7,510 bases of DNA from Candidatus Parabacteroides intestinavium (GTDB lineage: Bacteria; Bacteroidota; Bacteroidia; Bacteroidales; Tannerellaceae). The position numbers were made by a program, and so were the translations under genes. The notes beneath the pieces were generated by a model. It was not told the DNA's origin. It saw nothing but the letters and a program-made list of their open reading frames with translations, and searched no databases. This document shows, piece by piece, positions 1 to 6,317 of this stretch (positions are counted from its first letter, which is position 1; every line of letters starts with the position of its first letter). The stretch is from the NCBI GenBank assembly GCA_019118725.1, contig DWYO01000190.1, forward strand, positions 1 through 7,510, given 5' to 3'.

Positions 1-1
1 G

Positions 2-691
2 GCTACCATGCCTCCTAAAATCCGAACCCTGGCCAATGCCATCCTTAAAAATCCGGAAGAAATTCAAATAGCCATCTCCCGTCCGCCGGAGACCATCATG
101 CAAACGGCTTACATTTGCTATGATGCGCAAAAATTAAGGATTCTGGAAGACCTGTTCAGCCAGAGCCGTCCGCAACGGGTAATCATCTTCTCCTCCTCCA
201 AAATGAAAGTAAAGGAGTTGACGAAAACCTTGCGCAAGATGAAATTCAATGTGGCCGAGATGCACTCTGATCTGGAACAATCCCAACGGGAAGAGGTGAT
301 GCGAGAGTTCAAGAACGGGAAAGTGGATATCCTGGTGGCTACAGATGTCGTGGCACGAGGTATCGACATCAATGACATCCGACTTGTGGTCAACTTTGAC
401 ATCCCGCATGACCCGGAAGATTATGTGCATCGTATAGGACGAACCGCACGAGGTACCAACGGAGAGGGATTGGCCATCACATTCGTAGGCAAAGAGGAAC
501 AAGCCGCATTCAAGCGTATTGAAGATTTTCTGGGGCAATCCGTGTATAAAATACCTATCGACCCTAAATTCGGCGAGATCCCGGAGTATAAACCGGAAGA
601 AAAGCCCCAAAAGCAGGGACACCCCCGGAAAAAGGCCAGTACCCCGCGCAACAAAAAAGATTCATCAAGAAACAATACACGCAAGAAATAG
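2..691 (+). CDS. DEAD-box ATP-dependent RNA helicase, C-terminal part (5' end outside window)
   Basis: Superfamily 2 RNA helicase that uses ATP to unwind or remodel short RNA duplexes in the cytoplasm, in ribosome assembly or mRNA turnover. The gene is cut by the window edge: the frame is open to base 2 and begins with Ala-Thr just before the Met at base 8. This fits the end of motif III (SAT), so that Met is almost certainly internal. Counting from it, the second RecA-like domain shows motif IV (VIIFSSS, 58-64), motif V (ATDVVARGID, 111-120) and motif VI (YVHRIGRTAR, 139-148), which carries the ATP-contacting arginines. The Walker A and DEAD motifs lie upstream, unseen. A Lys/Arg/Pro-rich tail (about 195-227) is typical of RhlE-like bacterial members and probably binds RNA. 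Subfamily assignment is uncertain. No intrinsic terminator is evident after the stop. Confidence 0.93.
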   Translation, partial: ATMPPKIRTLANAILKNPEEIQIAISRPPETIMQTAYICYDAQKLRILEDLFSQSRPQRVIIFSSSKMKVKELTKTLRKMKFNVAEMHSDLEQSQREEVMREFKNGKVDILVATDVVARGIDINDIRLVVNFDIPHDPEDYVHRIGRTARGTNGEGLAITFVGKEEQAAFKRIEDFLGQSVYKIPIDPKFGEIPEYKPEEKPQKQGHPRKKASTPRNKKDSSRNNTRKK

Positions 692-755
692 GAAAGAAGC
701 AGGCTGATAACGAATTTTATGTCTGCCCTGAGCGTGCCAATTCAAAGAATAATAT

Positions 756-763
756 TAACTTTG
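756..763 (+). promoter_or_regulatory. Putative Bacteroidetes -7 promoter element for pfp
   Basis: TAACTTTG matches the Bacteroidetes sigma-ABfr -7 consensus TAnnTTTG exactly and lies 41 bp before the pfp start codon. A transcript starting near base 770 would have a leader of about 35 nt. The -33 position at the usual 19-bp spacing (about 733-736, CGTG) matches TTTG poorly, so the promoter may be moderate or activator-dependent. No other box this good lies between the helicase and pfp. Confidence 0.6.
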
Positions 764-771
764 CGAAGATA

Positions 772-789
772 TTAAAAGTAAACTTTTAA
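772..789. repeat. 18-bp palindrome in the pfp leader
   Basis: TTAAAAGT-AA-ACTTTTAA is a perfect inverted repeat with 8-bp arms and a 2-bp centre. It lies just downstream of the predicted pfp transcription start and 15 bp before the ATG. As DNA it could be an operator for a dimeric regulator; as RNA it could form a weak A/U hairpin at the 5' end of the mRNA. The arms are seen directly, the function is inferred, and chance is a real alternative in such A/T-rich sequence. Confidence 0.45.
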
Positions 790-804
790 ATCCGAAAAAA
801 GAAA

Positions 805-2454
805 ATGGTAAAAAGTGCATTACAAATTGCAAGAGCAGCTTACCAACCCAAGGTTCCGGCTGCTTTGAAAGGTGCGGTAAAGGCTATAGATGGCGAATAC
901 ACGCAATCTGTAGCAGACCAAGAAGAAATTAAGAAATTGTTCCCGAATACGTATGGTATGCCGGTGATTACTTTTGAGAAATCAAACGACGTAAAGACGT
1001 TCCCGGCTATGAACGTAGGCGTTATCCTTTCAGGAGGTCAAGCTCCTGGCGGACATAACGTAATCGCAGGTCTGTTTGATGGTATCAAGGCTCACAATCC
1101 AGCTTCCCGTCTCTATGGATTCATCTTAGGTCCTGGTGGCTTGGTTGACCATAAGTATATGGAACTGACTTCTGACATTATCGATGAGTACCGTAACACA
1201 GGTGGTTTCGATATGATCGGTTCCGGTCGTACAAAACTGGAAACGAAGGAACAGTTCGACAAAGGTCTGGAAATCCTAAAAGAGCTGGACATCAAAGCAT
1301 TGGTTATCATCGGTGGTGACGATTCGAATACGAACGCTTGCGTATTGGCCGAGTACTATAAGGCTACAGGTGCCGGCGTACAGGTAATCGGTTGTCCGAA
1401 AACAATTGATGGAGACTTGAAGAATGAGCAGATTGAAACTTCTTTCGGTTTCGATACCGCTTGTAAGGTTTATTCAGAAGTAATCGGTAATATCGAACGC
1501 GATTGCAACTCGGCTCAGAAATACTGGCACTTCATCAAGCTGATGGGTCGCTCGGCTTCACACATCGCTTTGGAATGTGCTTTGCAGACCCAGCCAAACA
1601 TCTGTATTATTTCGGAAGAGGTAGAGGCTAAGGATATGTCATTGGATGATATCGTTACCTATATTGCCGATATCGTAGCTAAACGTGCGGCTGAAGGCCA
1701 TAACTTCGGTACGGTATTGATTCCGGAAGGCTTGATCGAGTTCGTACCGGCTATGAAACGCTTGATTGCCGAATTGAATGATTTCTTGGCTAAGCATGAT
1801 GCTGAGTTCAAGATGATCAAGCGTAGTGAACAACGTGCTTACATCATCAGTAAGTTGACGAAAGAAAACTCTGACCTGTATGCATCTCTGCCGGAAGGCG
1901 TAGCTCGCCAGTTATCTTTGGATCGCGACCCGCACGGAAACGTTCAGGTATCGTTGATCGAAACTGAAAAGCTGTTGTCTGAAATGGTAGGCAAGAAACT
2001 GGCTGAATGGAAAGCAGAAGGCAAGTTCGTAGGCAAATTCGCGGCTCAACACCACTTCTTCGGTTATGAGGGACGTTGTGCGGCTCCGTCTAACTATGAC
2101 GCTGACTATTGCTATTCATTAGGTTATACCGCATCTTGCCTGATTGCAGCCGGCAAGACAGGGTACATGTCATCGGTTCGCAATACCACGGCTCCGGCTG
2201 ATCAATGGATTGCAGGTGGTATACCTGTTACGATGATGATGAACATGGAACGTCGTCATGGCGAAATGAAACCGGTTATCCAGAAAGCTTTAGTTAAGCT
2301 GGATGGCGCTCCTTTCAAGGAATTTGCGGCTCACCGTGACGAATGGGCTAAGAATACCTGCTATGTATATCCGGGTCCGATCCAGTACTTCGGTCCGTCA
2401 GAAGTATGCGACCAGCCGACTAAGACATTACAATTGGAGCAGGCTAATAAATAA
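805..2454 (+). CDS. pfp: Diphosphate--fructose-6-phosphate 1-phosphotransferase (PPi-dependent phosphofructokinase)
   Basis: Cytoplasmic glycolytic enzyme that reversibly phosphorylates fructose 6-phosphate to fructose 1,6-bisphosphate using pyrophosphate instead of ATP. At 549 aa it has the length of the long PPi-PFK clade, against about 320 aa for ATP-PFK. Visible motifs are the glycine-rich phosphate loop GGQAPGGHN (77-85), GGDDSNTNA (170-178), PKTIDGDL (198-205) with the presumed catalytic base Asp202, and the substrate-binding MGRSASH (247-253). Asp173 in GGDD and Lys199 in PKT are the known markers of pyrophosphate specificity; ATP enzymes have Gly at both places. The start is supported by the A-rich leader (AAAAAAGAAA) and the upstream -7 box. 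It appears to be transcribed alone, ending at the terminator at 2607-2647. Because the reaction is reversible, it can also serve gluconeogenesis. Confidence 0.96.
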   Translation: MVKSALQIARAAYQPKVPAALKGAVKAIDGEYTQSVADQEEIKKLFPNTYGMPVITFEKSNDVKTFPAMNVGVILSGGQAPGGHNVIAGLFDGIKAHNPASRLYGFILGPGGLVDHKYMELTSDIIDEYRNTGGFDMIGSGRTKLETKEQFDKGLEILKELDIKALVIIGGDDSNTNACVLAEYYKATGAGVQVIGCPKTIDGDLKNEQIETSFGFDTACKVYSEVIGNIERDCNSAQKYWHFIKLMGRSASHIALECALQTQPNICIISEEVEAKDMSLDDIVTYIADIVAKRAAEGHNFGTVLIPEGLIEFVPAMKRLIAELNDFLAKHDAEFKMIKRSEQRAYIISKLTKENSDLYASLPEGVARQLSLDRDPHGNVQVSLIETEKLLSEMVGKKLAEWKAEGKFVGKFAAQHHFFGYEGRCAAPSNYDADYCYSLGYTASCLIAAGKTGYMSSVRNTTAPADQWIAGGIPVTMMMNMERRHGEMKPVIQKALVKLDGAPFKEFAAHRDEWAKNTCYVYPGPIQYFGPSEVCDQPTKTLQLEQANK

Positions 2455-2476
2455 AATATAGATTATTGCTTATAAA

Positions 2477-2604
2477 GGACGGTGTGTCGGTCATGGGCAA
2501 TCTGCTTCGTTGCTTTCGGGATGAGGGCTGCAATCATTTACAGGTGTAAACGCCTTGTCCCTCACCCTCGGCGTCTGGCATCTTACCCTTTCTGACGCAC
2601 CTTA
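2477..2604 (+). ncRNA. Candidate structured RNA in the pfp 3' region, with rod-like 6S-type architecture
   Basis: This non-coding stretch between pfp and the next gene contains nested complementary segments. GGTGTGTC (2481-2488) pairs with GACGCACC (2594-2601) with one G-U. Inside it, GGGATGAGGG (2518-2527) pairs with CCCTCACCC (2559-2567) with a single bulged base. At the tip, TTTAC/GTAAA (within 2537-2550) forms a small hairpin. Between the outer and middle stems lie about 29 and 26 unpaired nt facing each other. A closing stem, a large central bubble and a long apical stem-loop are the plan of 6S RNA, and the size up to the terminator (about 180 nt) also fits. I do not recognise a diagnostic 6S sequence and see no TAnnTTTG promoter just upstream. 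It may instead be a structured pfp 3' UTR, a small RNA released from it, or a leader of the downstream gene. The pairings are hand-found. Confidence 0.4.
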
Positions 2605-2606
2605 AG

Positions 2607-2647
2607 GGAGTGTAGCAAAATTCGCATTTTGATACACTCCTTTTTTT
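2607..2647 (+). terminator. Strong intrinsic terminator after pfp and the structured RNA
   Basis: GGAGTGTA (2607-2614) pairs perfectly with TACACTCC (2633-2640). A second inner stem, CAAAAT/ATTTTG, closes on a TCGC loop, and seven T follow (2641-2647). It ends only 13 bp before the ATG of the next gene, so it ends the pfp transcript and could also act as an attenuator for that gene. Confidence 0.9.
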
Positions 2648-2660
2648 ACTTATTACGATT

Positions 2661-3437
2661 ATGGTTCTCAACTATTATACCCCCATTAAAACCTTTTGGG
2701 AAGGATTGCAATCCGTCCGAGAAACGGGAGCATTCCGCATTCCATTCCGGGATATTTTATTGGACTCGCCTGAGGTATATGGCTTTTCAATTTTACGGAA
2801 AGCGATCTTAACGTATGAAAGGGAACATGGGATATCTGAGGAAGAGGGTAAAAGCCGAATGCCATTCTATCGTCAATTCCAACGACGCCTGATTGGTCCG
2901 GAACTGATACCCTTTGTGACCTCCCTTTATGAAGAGGAAACGGAGTACAATATAGGAGACTTCCCCCATTTGGTACTGACATTCGATTACCAGCGGTTGG
3001 CCGAGCATTGTTTGAGTGAGAATGTATTTCTTTTCCGATGCAAATATGAGGAAGAAGCCAGCATCGCCTCACTCAAACAAAGTTTGGAACGGGAATATGA
3101 CAAGGTATTCTTTGATGCGGAAAATACCGGATTCGCCCCGGATTCACGCTTCGTTTCTCTTTTATATAACGCCCTGTTAGAGATTCGTCCGAAAAAAGAG
3201 ACACCACATAAAGAATGGAGACTGGCGCTATTCAAGACCCCCGAAGAGGCGAATTATCTTTGGGAAAAACAAACCATCTTCCCCATAACCACTTGGGACA
3301 TTCCTTTATCCTGCCTGGTAAGAATAGAACTGAAACCGGATTATAGGGAGATGCCGGAGTTATATACGGCTCTTATCGGATGGATGAAGCATTGCGGACT
3401 GGTACCGGAACAAATACTGACGGGCCTGGTAGAATAA
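2661..3437 (+). CDS. Uncharacterised 258-aa protein
   Basis: I do not recognise this protein. It appears soluble, with no signal peptide or membrane segment, and is rich in charged and aromatic residues. Visible stretches are an acidic linker (about 56-63), a hydrophobic strand-like segment FPHLVLTFDY (101-110), and a region with KEWRLALF (184-191) and CLVRIELKPDY (218-228). A Lys/Glu-Trp-Arg-Leu stretch of this kind also occurs in DUF2971-type proteins, but the other hallmarks of that family are not clear, so I do not assign it. The ATG follows the pfp terminator by 13 bp and no Shine-Dalgarno is visible. No good promoter box appears between terminator and ATG, so transcription may come from readthrough or from a promoter inside the RNA region. 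The epimerase gene follows after 43 bp on the same strand, suggesting co-transcription. The long undisturbed frame with neighbour-like codon use supports a real gene. Confidence 0.85.
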   Translation: MVLNYYTPIKTFWEGLQSVRETGAFRIPFRDILLDSPEVYGFSILRKAILTYEREHGISEEEGKSRMPFYRQFQRRLIGPELIPFVTSLYEEETEYNIGDFPHLVLTFDYQRLAEHCLSENVFLFRCKYEEEASIASLKQSLEREYDKVFFDAENTGFAPDSRFVSLLYNALLEIRPKKETPHKEWRLALFKTPEEANYLWEKQTIFPITTWDIPLSCLVRIELKPDYREMPELYTALIGWMKHCGLVPEQILTGLVE

Positions 3438-3480
3438 TCCCCCCCAACGAAGATGTCCATAAACTAAAAAACTCAAAAAT

Positions 3481-4359
3481 ATGGTTGAATTAACAAATGA
3501 ACACTTGACGGTACAAATATCGTCACACGGAGCTGAATTATGCAGTATTCGTGGAAATGCGTCCGGCCGAGAATATTTATGGCAGGCAGACCCCACCTAT
3601 TGGAAACGGCACTCACCGGTTTTATTCCCCATCGTAGGTAGTGTTTGGGAGAACCGGTATCATCATGCGGGCCAATCTTACACCTTATCCCAGCACGGCT
3701 TTGCTCGTGATATGGATTTCGAACTGGTCAGCCAATCGGAAACCGAAGTGCTCTTCCGCTTAGAGAGTAATGCGGAGACTTTAGCCAAATATCCATTTCC
3801 GTTCCGATTGGAAATCGGCTATCAACTCATCCGCAACCAGGTAAAGGTGCTATGGGCGGTATATAATCCGGTTTCTACAGACCTGTATTTCCAAATCGGG
3901 GCTCATCCTGCTTTCTACTATCCGAATTACACACCGGAGGACTCAGAACGCGGATATTTCGCCTTCGACAAGACAGACGCTCTCTCTTATATCCTGATTG
4001 CTGAGAAGGGATGTGTATCTCCGGATACTTATCCCCTGCACTTGCAAGAGGGGCTCCTGCCTTTAGATACACACACCTTCGACCGGGATGCCTTGATACT
4101 GGAAAACGGGCAAGTGAACGAGGTACGTCTATTGGATACAAAGAAAGAGGCTTATCTCTCGTTGCGATTCTCGGCACCGGTGGTCGGCCTTTGGTCTCCT
4201 CCCACCAAAAACGCTCCGTTTGTCTGTATCGAACCTTGGTACGGACGTTGTGATAGGGCACATTATACCGGAGAATACAAGGACAAAGACTGGATGCAGC
4301 ATCTTTCCGGAAACGGAGAGTTTCATGCGGATTATACTATTTGTCTGGAACGGGAATAA
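3481..4359 (+). CDS. Aldose 1-epimerase family protein (LacX-type mutarotase)
   Basis: Galactose-mutarotase-like protein of the aldose 1-epimerase family (COG2017), which interconverts alpha and beta anomers of aldoses in the cytoplasm. At 292 aa it matches the compact LacX-like subgroup better than GalM (about 340 aa). The N-terminus has the subgroup signature: SSHGAELCSI (14-23), EYLWQADPTYWKRHSPVLFP (31-50) and QHGFARD (71-77, His72). QIGAHPAF (138-145) carries the His142 expected to act as general acid, and CIEPWYGRCD (249-258) carries Glu251, the expected general base. All the key residues I can place are present, so the enzyme should be active; the sugar substrate cannot be told from the sequence and may be a sugar phosphate or hexose. 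The ATG follows an A-rich leader (AACTCAAAAAT). It is probably the second gene of a two-gene transcript with the 258-aa protein and ends at the terminator at 4380-4413. Confidence 0.92.
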   Translation: MVELTNEHLTVQISSHGAELCSIRGNASGREYLWQADPTYWKRHSPVLFPIVGSVWENRYHHAGQSYTLSQHGFARDMDFELVSQSETEVLFRLESNAETLAKYPFPFRLEIGYQLIRNQVKVLWAVYNPVSTDLYFQIGAHPAFYYPNYTPEDSERGYFAFDKTDALSYILIAEKGCVSPDTYPLHLQEGLLPLDTHTFDRDALILENGQVNEVRLLDTKKEAYLSLRFSAPVVGLWSPPTKNAPFVCIEPWYGRCDRAHYTGEYKDKDWMQHLSGNGEFHADYTICLERE

Positions 4360-4379
4360 CCTTAATGGGATATATAATA

Positions 4380-4413
4380 AAAACAGCCTCGGTTTTATAC
4401 CCGAGGCTGTTTT
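4380..4413. terminator. Bidirectional intrinsic terminator between the epimerase gene and tRNA-Trp
   Basis: AAACAGCCTCGG (4381-4392) pairs perfectly over 12 bp with CCGAGGCTGTTT (4401-4412) around an 8-nt loop. It has a T-run on the plus strand after the stem and an A-run before it, which gives a U-run on the minus strand. It can therefore end both the epimerase transcript and the oppositely directed tRNA-Trp transcript. Confidence 0.9.
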
Positions 4414-4455
4414 CTAATTGTTTTCTAATCTGATTTTCTAAACACTAATTTCTAA
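4410..4455 (-). repeat. Four degenerate TTAGAAAA repeats in the tRNA-Trp trailer
   Basis: On the plus strand TTTTCTAA occurs at 4410-4417, 4421-4428 and 4434-4441, with a one-mismatch copy ATTTCTAA at 4448-4455. The spacings are 11, 13 and 14 bp. Read in the tRNA direction this is a run of TTAGAAAA units between the tRNA 3' end and the terminator. Units are short and the sequence is A/T-rich, so no function is claimed. Confidence 0.5.
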
Positions 4456-4472
4456 CTTCTTCATGAATTAGG

Positions 4473-4545
4473 CACGGAACGAGAGGCTCGAACTCCCGAC
4501 ACCTGGTTTTGGAGACCAGTGCTCTACCAACTGAGCTAGTTCCGT
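4473..4545 (-). tRNA. trnW: tRNA-Trp (anticodon CCA)
   Basis: The minus strand folds into a complete 73-nt cloverleaf. The acceptor stem ACGGAAC/GTTCCGT has 7 bp and discriminator G. The D arm is GCTC/GAGC, and the anticodon stem CTGGT/ACCAG has loop CTCCAAA, giving anticodon CCA, which reads UGG (Trp). The T arm GGGAG/CTCTC encloses TTCGAGC. The three bases after the discriminator are CCT, so the terminal CCA is not encoded and must be added by tRNA nucleotidyltransferase. It has its own promoter directly upstream and lies downstream of dnaB on the same strand. Confidence 0.97.
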
Positions 4546-4555
4546 ATTGCGGATG

Positions 4556-4586
4556 CAAAGGTAGGGATTTATTTTAAATATCCAAA
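4556..4586 (-). promoter_or_regulatory. Near-ideal Bacteroidetes promoter of tRNA-Trp
   Basis: On the minus strand a -33 element TTTG (4583-4586) is followed by exactly 19 bp and then a -7 element TACCTTTG (4556-4563), matching TAnnTTTG perfectly. The -7 box ends 10 bp before the first tRNA base, so the transcript would begin a few nucleotides ahead of the tRNA, as expected for a highly expressed stable RNA. Confidence 0.85.
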
Positions 4587-4662
4587 TAGTATGGAGAAAA
4601 AAATGAGAGAAAATCGTTTTTTATTTCGCTTCTTCATACTTCATACTTTCTCCGTTAAGCTC

Positions 4663-4695
4663 GGGGAATGTACCGCAAAACGGACATCACTCCCC
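4663..4695 (-). other. Stem-loop overlapping the dnaB stop codon
   Basis: On the minus strand GGGGA (4691-4695) pairs with TCCCC (4663-4667), and inside it ATGT-CCG pairs with CGG-T-ACAT around a TTTTG loop. A 3-nt and a 1-nt bulge interrupt the stem. The first base of the stem is the last base of the dnaB TAG stop codon. There is no U-run after it, so it is not a classic intrinsic terminator; it may protect the mRNA 3' end or help factor-dependent termination. Confidence 0.5.
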
Positions 4696-6230
4696 TAATA
4701 AGGTAAATCCTCCTCTTTTCCCGGTTTAAGGAAATCCGGCATAGGTTCCATATTACCTGAGGCAGGAACAGAGGCCGAAGCCCCGTCACCCGTTGCTTTT
4801 GAGCGAAACTCATGTATAGGCAAATCATCCTCAATATTCATAAACTTGGCAAACTCGCTCCGGAAACGCAGACGGACATCACCTACAGCTCCATTACGAT
4901 GCTTGGCAATGATAATCTCCGCCAATCCCAACAACGAATTGCCATGCTCATCCTCCTTAATCTTATAATATTCCGGACGATGGATAAAACATACCATATC
5001 TGCATCCTGCTCAATCGCACCCGATTCACGCAGGTCGGCCAATTGCGGGCGTTTTCCTTCGGCACCCTGACGATTCTCCACGCCACGGTTCAACTGGGAA
5101 AGAGCTATAATGGGAATGTCCAACTCTTTAGCCAGCCCCTTCAACGAACGAGAGATCATACTCACCTCCTGCTCACGGCTTCCGAAATTCATCCCGCTGG
5201 CATTCATCAGCTGGAGGTAGTCGATGATAATACATTTCACCTGATGCTCACGCACAAGACGACGCGCTTTCGTACGCAATTCGAACACCGAGAGGCTTGG
5301 CGTATCATCTATATAGATCGGAGCGTCATACAGCTCCTTTATCTTGAAGTTCAACTGATCCCATTCGTACTGCTCCAACCTACCGCTTTTCAACTTATCG
5401 CCCGGAATTTCACTGGCATTGACCATCAGACGGTTCACCAGCTGCACATTACTCATTTCCAACGAGAACAGAGCTACAGGGATATTGAAATTTACCGCCA
5501 TATTCTTTGCCATCGAGAGGACAAACGCCGTTTTACCCATGGCCGGACGGGCGGCTATAATCACCAGATCCGACTTTTGCCATCCGGAGGTAATCTTATC
5601 CAGATCATGGAACCCCGTCGCCAATCCGCTTAACCCTCCTTCTTGCTTAGCGGCATTTTCAATTACCTTGAGCGCCTCGTTAATAACCGGATTGATCTGC
5701 GTCGCATCTTTCTTGACATTCCGTTGGGATATCTCAAACAACTTGCCTTCGGCCTCTTGCATAAGATCATCCACATCAACCGTCTCATCAAATGCCTTGC
5801 TCTGTATCTGAGCCGAAAAAGAGATAAGCTCACGCGCCAGATATTTCTGAGCGATAATCCGCGCATGATACTCGATATGGGCACTGCTGGCCACTTTGCT
5901 GGTCAGTTGCGCGATATAATAAGCTCCGCCCACCTGATCCAGATCTCCGCGTTTACGCAATTGCTCGGTTACCGTCATCATGTCGATCGGGAGTTGTTGT
6001 ACCGCCAAGTCGACTATCGCCTCAAAAATCAATTGGTGCGCATGCTCATAAAAACATTCCGGTTTAAGAATCTCGCTGATTATCGAATAAGCGTCTTTCT
6101 CCAACATCAATGCCCCTAAAACAGCCTCTTCCAACTCGCGTGCCTGAGGTTGCATACGTCCCATTTCAGGGACAATCACGGTTTTCGTCTTTGAACGACT
6201 GGATGATATGTTCTTTATTCTTTCCGCCAT
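4695..6230 (-). CDS. dnaB: Replicative DNA helicase DnaB
   Basis: Hexameric, ATP-driven 5'-to-3' helicase that unwinds the chromosome at the replication fork and contacts primase. At 511 aa it is slightly longer than E. coli DnaB (471 aa), owing to N- and C-terminal extensions. The N-terminal primase-interacting domain starts near 28 (PQARELEEAVLGALM). The RecA-like motor has Walker A ARPAMGKTAF (227-236, Lys233), the catalytic glutamate in FSLEMS (255-260, Glu258), Walker B IIIDYLQL (334-341, Asp337), ALSQLNR (376-382), the LADLRESGAIEQDADMV block (398-414) and IAKHRNG (441-447), whose Lys443 and Arg445 match the arginine-finger region of E. coli DnaB. No intein interrupts the motor. The C-terminal tail (about 477-511) is Gly/Ser/Pro/acidic and probably disordered. 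The start at MAERIKN is the first ATG in the frame and lies 87 bp downstream of the GtrA-like gene. Confidence 0.97.
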   Translation of the reverse strand: MAERIKNISSSRSKTKTVIVPEMGRMQPQARELEEAVLGALMLEKDAYSIISEILKPECFYEHAHQLIFEAIVDLAVQQLPIDMMTVTEQLRKRGDLDQVGGAYYIAQLTSKVASSAHIEYHARIIAQKYLARELISFSAQIQSKAFDETVDVDDLMQEAEGKLFEISQRNVKKDATQINPVINEALKVIENAAKQEGGLSGLATGFHDLDKITSGWQKSDLVIIAARPAMGKTAFVLSMAKNMAVNFNIPVALFSLEMSNVQLVNRLMVNASEIPGDKLKSGRLEQYEWDQLNFKIKELYDAPIYIDDTPSLSVFELRTKARRLVREHQVKCIIIDYLQLMNASGMNFGSREQEVSMISRSLKGLAKELDIPIIALSQLNRGVENRQGAEGKRPQLADLRESGAIEQDADMVCFIHRPEYYKIKEDEHGNSLLGLAEIIIAKHRNGAVGDVRLRFRSEFAKFMNIEDDLPIHEFRSKATGDGASASVPASGNMEPMPDFLKPGKEEDLPY

Positions 6231-6303
6231 ACCCGTTAAGTTCCTATGTTTTTAAGTTATAGTTTTTTTGAGCTGACAAAACATCTGCCAACCCAAAGAC
6301 ACA

Positions 6304-6311
6304 CAAACTTA
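6304..6311 (-). promoter_or_regulatory. Possible -7 promoter element for dnaB
   Basis: On the minus strand TAAGTTTG matches TAnnTTTG exactly and lies 73 bp before the dnaB ATG, just after the stop codon of the GtrA-like gene. No TTTG is seen at the expected -33 position, so it may be weak, or dnaB may be read through from upstream. No intrinsic terminator separates the two genes. Confidence 0.4.
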
Positions 6312-6317
6312 AACATT

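Noticed and set aside
134..622. Minus-strand open frame (162 aa) inside the helicase gene
   Set aside because: It is antisense to helicase motifs IV-VI; no domain or leader sequence supports it.
692..755. Possible hairpin GCAG/CTGC after the helicase stop
   Set aside because: Only about four pairs over a long loop and no T-run, so it is not supported as a terminator.
3875..4261. Minus-strand open frame (128 aa) inside the epimerase gene
   Set aside because: It is antisense to well-conserved epimerase motifs, and the product is Arg/Pro-rich without a recognisable domain.
4546..4694. Tandem TTCATAC repeat at 4633-4646 between tRNA-Trp and dnaB
   Set aside because: Two copies of a 7-mer in A/T-rich DNA with no further structure; consistent with chance.
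4812..5633. Long plus-strand open frame (273 aa) antisense to dnaB
   Set aside because: It lies wholly within dnaB, whose motifs are all intact. The translated product is compositionally odd (rich in His, Gln, Ile, Leu) with no recognisable domain, as expected of an antisense shadow.
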